In this document: one piece after another, positions 7,907 through 13,680 of the stretch
How positions within the stretch are numbered: the first letter of the stretch is position 1
How the letters are laid out: every line of letters begins with the position of its first letter
Source: Marinobacter sp.
GTDB taxonomy: Bacteria; Pseudomonadota; Gammaproteobacteria; Pseudomonadales; Oleiphilaceae
DNA length: 39,500 nucleotides
Direction: 5' to 3'
Assembly (NCBI GenBank): GCA_018066865.1
Contig: JAGPVT010000008.1
Span: 1 to 39,500 of the forward strand
Translations under genes and position numbers: made by a program
The notes under the pieces: generated by a model
Told to the model about the DNA's origin: nothing
Database searches by the model: none
What the model saw: only the letters and a program-made list of their open reading frames with translations

Positions 7907-8383
7907 ATGATCAATGATATAGACCGAACTCACCTTGCACGGGCTGTGGATCTGGCAGAGCAGGCGCTGAATAGCGGCGACGAGCCATTTGGCTCGGTTC
8001 TGGTGTCGGAAAAAGGCCAGGTACTGTTTGAAGACCATAACCACATTGCCAGTAGCGGAGACAACACCCAGCATCCGGAATTTTCCATAGCCCGCTGGGC
8101 CGCCGCCAACATGACTCCGGCGGAACGCGCCAAAGCTGTCGTCTATACCTCCGGCGAGCACTGCCCCATGTGTGCCGCGGCCCATGCCTGGGTTGGTCTG
8201 GGCCGTGTGGTTTACGCCAGTTCTTCCGAGCAGCTATCGGCATGGCTGGGGGATCTGGGCGTTCCGTTGCCTCCGGTGAAAACATTGCCGATCAATGCCG
8301 TTGCACCCGCTGTTCCCGTTGAGGGGCCGGATGAAGAACTGGCAGAAAGAGTCAAAACACTCCATGCACGGCTGCATGGTTAA
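7907..8383 (+). CDS. Nucleoside/nucleobase deaminase (cytidine-deaminase fold)
   Basis: A 158-aa zinc deaminase of the CMP/dCMP and guanine deaminase group. The start at 7907 is chosen because AGGAAA lies 6 bases upstream, whereas the ATG at 7889 has no ribosome site. Visible motifs are DEPFGSVLV (substrate loop), His56-Pro-Glu58 in QHPEFSIARWAA (the HxE zinc/proton-shuttle motif, here HPE) and Cys86-x2-Cys89 in GEHCPMCAAAHAW (the PCxxC motif, with His replacing Pro). All zinc ligands and the catalytic Glu are present. It ends the nucleoside-transporter operon, which suggests it deaminates the imported purine or pyrimidine. The exact base is unknown. tRNA adenosine deaminase is less likely given the operon. 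Confidence 0.85.
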   Translation: MINDIDRTHLARAVDLAEQALNSGDEPFGSVLVSEKGQVLFEDHNHIASSGDNTQHPEFSIARWAAANMTPAERAKAVVYTSGEHCPMCAAAHAWVGLGRVVYASSSEQLSAWLGDLGVPLPPVKTLPINAVAPAVPVEGPDEELAERVKTLHARLHG

Positions 8384-8453
8384 TGACCCTGAAGGAATCC
8401 TGGTCATCTCATGCCAACGGGCGGGTATCGGACCAACCTGGCCATGGACTGAA

Positions 8454-8864
8454 TCAGCCGAGCCAGGCTTCCCGGTTCAGTTCCGGCGACAGTATCCATT
8501 CCGCGCTGTCGTTCCAGACATCCATACGGGTGATCTTGCCGTTACGAACCTCAAACCGGTCCAGATAGCGATTACCAACGAAAGGCCTGCCATCCGGCCA
8601 CTCCCCGTAGAGCGTGCCGTTGGAATAGACCACGGTATGATCCGCATGCTCCGTCCAGTCGAACTGACCCAGCGATTTCTTCACCCTGGCATAACGACCG
8701 CCGTTGAATTCGGTGATGGCCTGGGGGGTTCCCATCACCCGCCCCCCGGTAAACGTAATCTGGACATCCGGTGCCATGAAGGTCGCTGCGCGCTCCGGGT
8801 CAGGCGCCATGGACGCTTCCAGAAAATCGCTAACTATTTTAATAGCTTCGTTTTTTTTAACCAT
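8454..8864 (-). CDS. SnoaL-like / NTF2-fold protein
   Basis: A 136-aa protein with the NTF2-like (SnoaL) cone fold. It has an N-terminal helix pair (IVSDFLEASMAPDPERAATF), then FMAPDVQITFTGG and the C-terminal strands GRPFVGNRYLDRFEVRNGKI followed by TRMDVWNDSAEW. Families with this fold include isomerases, hydrolases and small-molecule binders, so the reaction cannot be named. It is the last gene of a minus-strand operon with the DUF1989 protein (31 bases upstream), a 60-aa protein and a solute-binding protein, and likely handles the same compound. A TTCAGGAGC site precedes the ATG. A shortened, broken copy of this gene lies at 11226-11376. Confidence 0.8.
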   Translation of the reverse strand: MVKKNEAIKIVSDFLEASMAPDPERAATFMAPDVQITFTGGRVMGTPQAITEFNGGRYARVKKSLGQFDWTEHADHTVVYSNGTLYGEWPDGRPFVGNRYLDRFEVRNGKITRMDVWNDSAEWILSPELNREAWLG

Positions 8865-8895
8865 AAGTATTGCTCCTGAAAATTATTCTGCAGGG

Positions 8896-9810
8896 CTATT
8901 GCACAAAAGTGTTCAGATACCAGTCGAAAAATGCGTACTTGATAATCTCGGCATCACTGAACGTTGCGAAATCAGGATCATTACGGAGCATTTGCAAGTA
9001 AATCGTCTCTCTCTCGTTCAGCGTTATCGTCTTCTCATGGCGCTCTTTCACAGCTTCCAGCCAGGGCCATTCGGGCTCATAGGTGTCGTCACGGTAGAGG
9101 GGACGGTCGCTCTTGATCACTGGCTGCCTGAATTGATCGGGCGTCCTTTGATTAACGCAGGTGTTTTCCAGCAACAGCTTCTGATCAGCTGAAGTGCCCT
9201 CGAAGATCGTCACCTCAAGCCCTTTCAACTCATAATTGCTGGTAGGCATAAGATCGGCGCCGCAACAAGCAGGAACCGCCAGGACATCCATTTGTGCCAG
9301 AAGTTCGATATAGTCTCCACGGATTGCCCGTTGCTTCGCGATGAACAACTTGCCATCCCTTACTCCAGTATTCATAAAACCGTTAAAACTATCGTGGACG
9401 TCATCCGGTGTCAGACCATACTCGCGGATGGCCTCGGACAGGATGTCGTGACAGTTACTGTGCGGCACCGCGCCATCAAACCCGAACTGGGTTTCATAGA
9501 GGAAGGCACTGCAGCGCGGAAAGTTGACGTCGTTGGCACCCACAGTGTCCTCCAACACTGTAAACATGGGCCGCTCTCGCGGTGGCGCACTCCAGAGGTG
9601 ACTGCCTTTACCAGGGTTCAGGCCATGGGCAGTTCTGGTTCTTCCGCAATGGAATACTTCCTTATAGTCCTCAAGATTATAGGCATTGAAGTCCAGGCAC
9701 TGACCGTTGCCAGTCTGGGTGATGCGAAGAATCTGCCCCCGTTTTACAGGGATGGCTTTACCGGTGGTCGGATCGAGTGTCAGATGCTGAACAATCTTAC
9801 GCTGACTCAT
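8896..9810 (-). CDS. DUF1989 (urea-carboxylase-associated type) protein
   Basis: A 304-aa cytoplasmic protein of the DUF1989 family, whose members are often annotated urea carboxylase-associated (UAAP) and found beside urea/amide utilisation genes; the biochemical role was not established to my knowledge. Landmarks are the opening segment (IPVKRGQILRITQTGNGQCLDFNAYN, about residues 21-46), SAPPRERPMFTVLEDTVGANDV, the HSNCHDIL motif with possible metal-binding His/Cys, DSFNGFMNT and VPACCGADLMPTSN. The last third has no feature I recognise beyond general conservation. It lies 15 bases after a 60-aa gene and 31 bases before the SnoaL-like gene, in one operon with a binding protein. Role inferred: processing of a urea-, amide- or pyrimidine-derived nitrogen source. 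Confidence 0.85.
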   Translation of the reverse strand: MSQRKIVQHLTLDPTTGKAIPVKRGQILRITQTGNGQCLDFNAYNLEDYKEVFHCGRTRTAHGLNPGKGSHLWSAPPRERPMFTVLEDTVGANDVNFPRCSAFLYETQFGFDGAVPHSNCHDILSEAIREYGLTPDDVHDSFNGFMNTGVRDGKLFIAKQRAIRGDYIELLAQMDVLAVPACCGADLMPTSNYELKGLEVTIFEGTSADQKLLLENTCVNQRTPDQFRQPVIKSDRPLYRDDTYEPEWPWLEAVKERHEKTITLNERETIYLQMLRNDPDFATFSDAEIIKYAFFDWYLNTFVQ

Positions 9811-9825
9811 GTCATGTTGTTCCCT

Positions 9826-10008
9826 TCAGGATTGTTGTTGCCGCTTTTGTTTCGCGAACTCGGCAAAGCCATAGCGGATCAACTCCTCGGCCGACCGCCC
9901 CCCTGGATCCCTAGCAACAATATCCTTCAGCAAACTTTCCTGCTGCCCGTTCACGTTGACGACGATTACGACGCCCTCAGAGACTGGCGGTTCTTGGTTG
10001 TGATTCAC
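9826..10008 (-). CDS. Small hypothetical protein, 60 aa
   Basis: A 60-aa protein I do not recognise, starting at a GTG (10008-10006) with a TAGAGGA ribosome site 6 bases upstream. The sequence has a strand-like hydrophobic segment (GVVIVVNVNG, about residues 12-21), then a helix-prone half with RSAEELIRYGFAEFAKQKR and a Gln-rich end. No membrane segment, signal or metal motif is seen. The tight spacing (66 bases after the binding-protein gene, 15 before DUF1989) makes it a credible operon member rather than a chance frame. It might be a small regulatory or subunit protein. Confidence 0.6.
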   Translation of the reverse strand: MNHNQEPPVSEGVVIVVNVNGQQESLLKDIVARDPGGRSAEELIRYGFAEFAKQKRQQQS

Positions 10009-10073
10009 AAGCGGTCCTCTACTTTATCCAAAAGAATTGGTCAGGCCGCACTGGGGGCTTGGCCACTTATGCT

Positions 10074-11078
10074 TTATTCTAGGAAAATCGGCGACTCTGG
10101 CAGGAATTCCAGTGAGTACGCTTTTCGATAGTCCACGCCTGTATTGACCAGGCCCGTGTCCACCATAAAGTCGAAGGTTTCTTCCCAGCGTTCGTGCGTC
10201 ATGGTGCCAATCCCCCCATCTTGCGCCGCGCCACCATCGATGAGGTTGTACTCTTTCATCTTGCTGATGGAATAGGCGATAAGTTCCGGTGTTAACTCGG
10301 GATTGCTTTTCTGAATCAGCTCATTGCCCGGCTTCGGATTCTTGAAGTAACTGCGCCACCCTTCAAGGGAAGCCTTGATGAATTGTTGTACCACTTCCGG
10401 CTTTTCATTCAACATTTCCCGTGTGGTTTCGATTACACCTGCATAGGGGGGATAGCCTTCATCCGCCATCAATATCACGTTGGCGTCGACGCCGGCTCGG
10501 CCAATGGTGTAGGGCTCGTTGGTCAGGTAGCCCTGCTGGGCGTCTGCGCGCTCGGAGAGGAAAGGCTGCAAGCTGCCGGTGAAAGGGGCCTTCATATCAT
10601 CGGTAAAACCATACTCTTTCTTAAGCCACGGCCAGAAAGTGGTATCTGCGTAGTTAGCTACCAGAATGGAGCCGCCCTTAAGTTCGGAGAGTGACTTGAT
10701 TCCAGGTTGCATGATGATAACCTGGGGGTCTTTCTGGAAGGTGGCAGCAACACTTACTACCGGTAAGCCCTGCTCCACGGCATTGATGTTGTGGATGGGG
10801 TAGCCCATGACAAAATCCAGCTTTCCTGCCAACAACAGCTGCATGCCATTCACTTGAGGCCCGCCGGCCTCTATCGTCACATCCAGCCCATGCTTTTCAT
10901 AAATGCCCGTCGCTACGGCCTGAAAAAAGCCGCCATGCTCGGCTTTTGCAAACCAGTCTAGCCCAAAGGTAACCTTGGCGAGTTCTTCACTGGCGTGAGC
11001 ATTGCCGAGAGCCATCAGCCCTGCAAGAAGGAGCGTATTTCTCATCCGGCGCGTACGGCACTTGATTTGATTTTTCAT
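10074..11078 (-). CDS. NMT1/THI5-like ABC substrate-binding protein
   Basis: A 334-aa periplasmic binding protein of the NMT1/THI5 (SsuA/TauA/ThiY) group, which bind thiamine-precursor pyrimidines, riboflavin, sulfonates or similar small molecules. I chose the start at 11078 because the protein then begins with a normal Sec signal (MRNTLLLAGLMALGNAHA, cleaved before SEELAKV). Upstream in-frame starts would put 25 odd residues in front. Motifs: VTFGLDWFAKAEHGGFFQA, YEKHGLDVTIEAGGPQ, LAGKLDFVMGY and LKGGSILVANYADTTFWPWL. It heads a minus-strand operon with the 60-aa, DUF1989 and SnoaL-like genes. No permease or ATPase gene of its type lies in the window, so it must use partners encoded elsewhere, or those lost. 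Confidence 0.85.
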   Translation of the reverse strand: MKNQIKCRTRRMRNTLLLAGLMALGNAHASEELAKVTFGLDWFAKAEHGGFFQAVATGIYEKHGLDVTIEAGGPQVNGMQLLLAGKLDFVMGYPIHNINAVEQGLPVVSVAATFQKDPQVIIMQPGIKSLSELKGGSILVANYADTTFWPWLKKEYGFTDDMKAPFTGSLQPFLSERADAQQGYLTNEPYTIGRAGVDANVILMADEGYPPYAGVIETTREMLNEKPEVVQQFIKASLEGWRSYFKNPKPGNELIQKSNPELTPELIAYSISKMKEYNLIDGGAAQDGGIGTMTHERWEETFDFMVDTGLVNTGVDYRKAYSLEFLPESPIFLE

Positions 11079-11204
11079 CCTGTTTGTTCCCTGTGGGTTG
11101 TCTTGCCTGATAACGGCGATAGATCTTTCATCGTGGACGTGCATCATTTTCAAGCCCGGGTCCTAAATTCACCTGTCGGATCGATTTTTGGACAAGAAAC
11201 GCCA

Positions 11205-11220
11205 AGCACTTTGCATGCCA
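11205..11220 (-). promoter_or_regulatory. Possible sigma-54 promoter of the minus-strand operon
   Basis: On the minus strand, TGGCATGCAAAGTGCT fits the -24/-12 pattern with exact GG-N10-GC spacing but has GTGC in place of TTGC. Transcription would start near 11194, about 115 bases before the binding-protein start. It is weaker than the three plus-strand sites and is called by analogy with them. Confidence 0.4.
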
Positions 11221-11225
11221 GGCGC

Positions 11226-11376
11226 CTATTCTGCACCGTCGTTCCATACCGCCATCCCCGTGATTTGGTCATTACGCATGTACGGCGCCACAAAGGCCGC
11301 GGCCCGTTCCGGGTCAAGCGTCATGGACGCCTCCGGAAAATTGCTAACAATCATGATCGCACCTCTCTTATCTGAT
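11226..11376 (-). pseudogene. Internally deleted copy of the SnoaL-like gene
   Basis: On the minus strand this stretch encodes IVSNFPEASMTLDPERAAAF, which matches IVSDFLEASMAPDPERAATF of the SnoaL-like protein at 8454-8864. It then jumps directly to RNDQITGMAVWNDGAE, matching RNGKITRMDVWNDSAE near that protein's C-terminus. Roughly 70 central residues are missing, and a stop falls before the last residues. The nucleotide sequences, including the AGGAGCAATACTT-like leader, remain visibly similar. A short open frame from an ATG at 11354 with an AGAGG site survives (42 codons), but the fold cannot. It lies between the two divergent operons. Confidence 0.8.
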
Positions 11377-11418
11377 ATGAGTATTGTTCCTAAAGATGAC
11401 TTGAGATATTGAAAATAT

Positions 11419-11463
11419 GCTCTATTTTCGTGCAATTTTGATCAAAAAGCACCGATAAAGTAC
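11419..11463 (+). promoter_or_regulatory. Two NtrC-like sites, 30 bp apart, upstream of the Liv-type operon
   Basis: GCTCTATTTTCGTGC (11419-11433) fits the GCAC-N7-GTGC arms with one arm mismatch. GCACCGATAAAGTAC (11449-11463) has a perfect left arm and GTAC for GTGC. They start 30 bases apart, the same spacing as the pair at 1721/1751, and lie 40-84 bases upstream of the sigma-54 promoter. A palindrome TTTTGATCAAAA lies between them. Individually weak; the arrangement is the argument. Confidence 0.4.
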
Positions 11464-11502
11464 TTATTTTCCTCAAAATTGCCAATTTGATTGATATTTT
11501 AC

Positions 11503-11518
11503 TGGCATTGAAGTTGCT
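11503..11518 (+). promoter_or_regulatory. Sigma-54 promoter of the Liv-type transporter operon
   Basis: TGGCATTGAAGTTGCT matches TGGC-N7-TTGC with exact GG-N10-GC spacing. The predicted start near 11529 is 30 bases upstream of the ATG at 11559. The surrounding DNA is AT-rich. Confidence 0.78.
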
Positions 11519-11558
11519 AGCACCATTCATACAAGCATTGGCAAAGTGGAGAAAAAAG

Positions 11559-12737
11559 ATGAAGATCAGGACACGTATCAAGCAATGGCTACTCCCCCTA
11601 TCGATGGCCGGTCTGGTTTCACTGGCCGGGCTCGCACAAGCGGAAGAAATTCTGAAGGTTGGCCTGGTGGCCGCCCTTTCCGGTCAGTCGGCCAAGTCTG
11701 GTGAAGCGATTACCCGCGGGCTCACTATCGCCATTGACGAAATCAACGCCAGCGGCGGCATCCTTGGCCGCCAGGTGGAGCTGCTTCGCCGGGATGACGA
11801 GAGCAATCCCAACAAAGGCCTGTTGGCTGCCCGGGAACTGGTTCAGAAAGAAGAAGTAGCGGTGCTGTTCGGCGGCCTGGACACACCTGTGTCCCTGGCC
11901 ATTGTTCCGCTGGCCAACCGCATGAAGTTCCCATTCATGGGCGTCTGGGCAGCAGGTACGCCCATTACTCATAATGGTGCCGACGAAAACTACGTGTTCC
12001 GGGTGTCGGCCGTAGACGAACTGGTGGACGAGGCGTTGGTGCAGTACGGCATAAACCAGTACAACATGAAGAAGCCGGGCATGATCCTGATCAACAACCC
12101 CTGGGGTGAGTCCAACGAGAAAGGCTTCCGCAAGGCGCTGGAATCCCGCGACATGGAGTGGGCTGGCATTGAGCGCTTCGAAAGCGGTGATACTGACGTG
12201 GTTCCCCAATTGAGTCGTCTGAAAAACTCCGGTGCAGACGCTCTGTTGATGGTGGCAAACGTGTCTCCCTCTGCCCAGGTCGTGAAGTCCCTTGATCGCA
12301 TGGGCTGGGATGTACCGATTATCTCTCACTGGGGCCCGGCTGGTGGCCGATTCAGTGAACTGGCCGGTGAGAATGCCGACAAGGTTCACTTCATCCAGAC
12401 CTTTACCTTTGTTGACGACCAGAAGGGCAAGGGAGCCGAAGTAATGACCGCGCTGAAGAACCGCTTTCCGGAGATCAAAACGCTGGCCGATGTGACCCCG
12501 GCCGTAGGCATCGCCAACGCCTACGACGCCATGCACCTGACCGCGCTGGCCATCAAAAATGCCGGCAATACCAATGGCCCGGCCATCCGCCAGGGCTACT
12601 ACAACATCGACAGCTACGACGGCCTGATCAAGAACTACCAGTCACCCTTCTCTCCAGAGCAACATGATGCGGTAGGCCCCAAAGACTATGTCTTCACCCA
12701 CTTCGTCGATGGCCGGATTGTACCTCTCGATCTTTAA
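11559..12737 (+). CDS. Branched-chain-amino-acid-type ABC substrate-binding protein
   Basis: A 392-aa periplasmic binding protein of the Leu/Ile/Val (type I, LivJ-like) family. Members also bind urea, amides and aromatic acids. The start at 11559 has GGAG 7 bases upstream. A Sec signal (MKIRTRIKQWLLPLSMAGLV, continuing to GLAQA) precedes mature EEILKVGLVAALSGQSAKSGE. Family motifs include GLTIAIDEINASGGILGR, LLRRDDESNPNKG, FGGLDTPVSLAI, a second-lobe GADALLMVANVSPSAQVVKSL and NAYDAMHLTALAI. It is the first gene of the sigma-54-driven operon and supplies the Liv-type permeases downstream. The C-terminal VFTHFVDGRIVPLDL is typical. The ligand is unknown; the linked amidohydrolase suggests a nitrogen compound rather than leucine. 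Confidence 0.9.
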   Translation: MKIRTRIKQWLLPLSMAGLVSLAGLAQAEEILKVGLVAALSGQSAKSGEAITRGLTIAIDEINASGGILGRQVELLRRDDESNPNKGLLAARELVQKEEVAVLFGGLDTPVSLAIVPLANRMKFPFMGVWAAGTPITHNGADENYVFRVSAVDELVDEALVQYGINQYNMKKPGMILINNPWGESNEKGFRKALESRDMEWAGIERFESGDTDVVPQLSRLKNSGADALLMVANVSPSAQVVKSLDRMGWDVPIISHWGPAGGRFSELAGENADKVHFIQTFTFVDDQKGKGAEVMTALKNRFPEIKTLADVTPAVGIANAYDAMHLTALAIKNAGNTNGPAIRQGYYNIDSYDGLIKNYQSPFSPEQHDAVGPKDYVFTHFVDGRIVPLDL

Positions 12738-12768
12738 ACCCTGATCTCTAAGCCTCTGATGGGCCAGT

Positions 12769-12796
12769 GGCCGGCCGGGATTGTTCCCGTCCGGCC
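12769..12796 (+). promoter_or_regulatory. GC-rich hairpin between binding-protein and permease genes
   Basis: GGCCGG-C-CGGG (12769-12779) pairs with CCCG-T-CCGGCC (12786-12796) around a 6-base loop, with one mismatch. It ends directly at the GGAGG ribosome site of the permease gene (12797-12801). It could stabilise the binding-protein mRNA and reduce permease translation. No T-run follows. Confidence 0.5.
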
Positions 12797-12810
12797 GGAG
12801 GAATTCTGAC

Positions 12811-13680
12811 ATGATTACCGCCAGCATTATCAGTGGCCTGGGCATGGGCAGTATGTATGCCCTGCTGGCCCTCGGATTTCACATCACCTTCATCGTGTCC
12901 CGCACCGTCAATTTCGCTCAGGGCAGCGCGATGATGGTGGGGGCCGTGCTGGGCTATACCTTCTGTATCACCTGGGGTCTGCCCTGGATTGTGGCCGCCT
13001 TCCTCGCCCTGGCGCTCTGTGCTGTCTACGGTTTGGCCATTGAACGTTTTCTGGTGCGGCCCTTCCACAGCCGCGGTTCGGAAGCCTGGTTGATGGCTAC
13101 GGTGGCCGGCGGCCTGCTGATGGACAATCTGGTGATGCTCATCTTTGGCAAGGAGCCGCGCCGGTTCCTGCTGGAGCCGGTGGACCATCGGCTGGAAATC
13201 TTCGGCTCCGGCGTCAACCTGATGCAACTGATCATCCCGGCAGTGGTGGCGGTCATCGTGGTGGCGTTGATTCTGGTGCGCCGTTATACCCGCCTGGGCA
13301 AGGTGCTGGGCGCCACGGTGCAGAATCCATCAGCGGCGCGGATGATGGGCATTCACGTGAACCGGGTGGTGGCGGTGTCGTTTGCCATATCCACCGTGTT
13401 TGCCGGCATCGCCGGGCTGTTGATTGCCCCGCTGGTCAGCGTGCACTCGGAGATGGGCATGCTGTTCGGCCTCAAGGCCTTCGCGGTCGCCATTCTCGGC
13501 GGCATTGCCAGTGCCAATGGGGTGGTGATGGCCGGGTTGCTGTTCGGCCTCGCGGAGGCCCTGATCATTGTCTACCTGGGCTCTACAATGGCCCAGATCG
13601 TGACCTTCAGCCTGGTGATCGTTGCCCTGGCCATCCGGCCCAACGGTCTGTTCGGTTCCAGAACCCTGGTGAAAGTATGA
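12811..13680 (+). CDS. Liv-type ABC permease (LivH-like)
   Basis: A 289-aa inner-membrane permease of the branched-chain amino acid/urea family. The start ATG at 12811 follows GGAGG by 9 bases. It opens ITASIISGLGMGSMYALLAL and contains FIVSRTVNFAQGSAMMVGA, the NFAQG signature of LivH-type proteins. Around residue 175 comes the cytoplasmic coupling segment with AARMMGIHVNRVVAVSFAIS, then FGLKAFAVAILGGIASANGV. About eight hydrophobic segments are present. It pairs with the permease domain of the fused 835-aa protein whose ATG overlaps its stop (ATGA). Confidence 0.9.
   Translation: MITASIISGLGMGSMYALLALGFHITFIVSRTVNFAQGSAMMVGAVLGYTFCITWGLPWIVAAFLALALCAVYGLAIERFLVRPFHSRGSEAWLMATVAGGLLMDNLVMLIFGKEPRRFLLEPVDHRLEIFGSGVNLMQLIIPAVVAVIVVALILVRRYTRLGKVLGATVQNPSAARMMGIHVNRVVAVSFAISTVFAGIAGLLIAPLVSVHSEMGMLFGLKAFAVAILGGIASANGVVMAGLLFGLAEALIIVYLGSTMAQIVTFSLVIVALAIRPNGLFGSRTLVKV

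Noticed and set aside
11430..11452. GTGC and GCAC arms around TTTTGATCAAAA as an NtrC site
   Set aside because: The arms are in the reverse order for NtrC (GCAC then GTGC expected) and their centre is off the palindrome centre. The flanking sites at 11419 and 11449 fit better.
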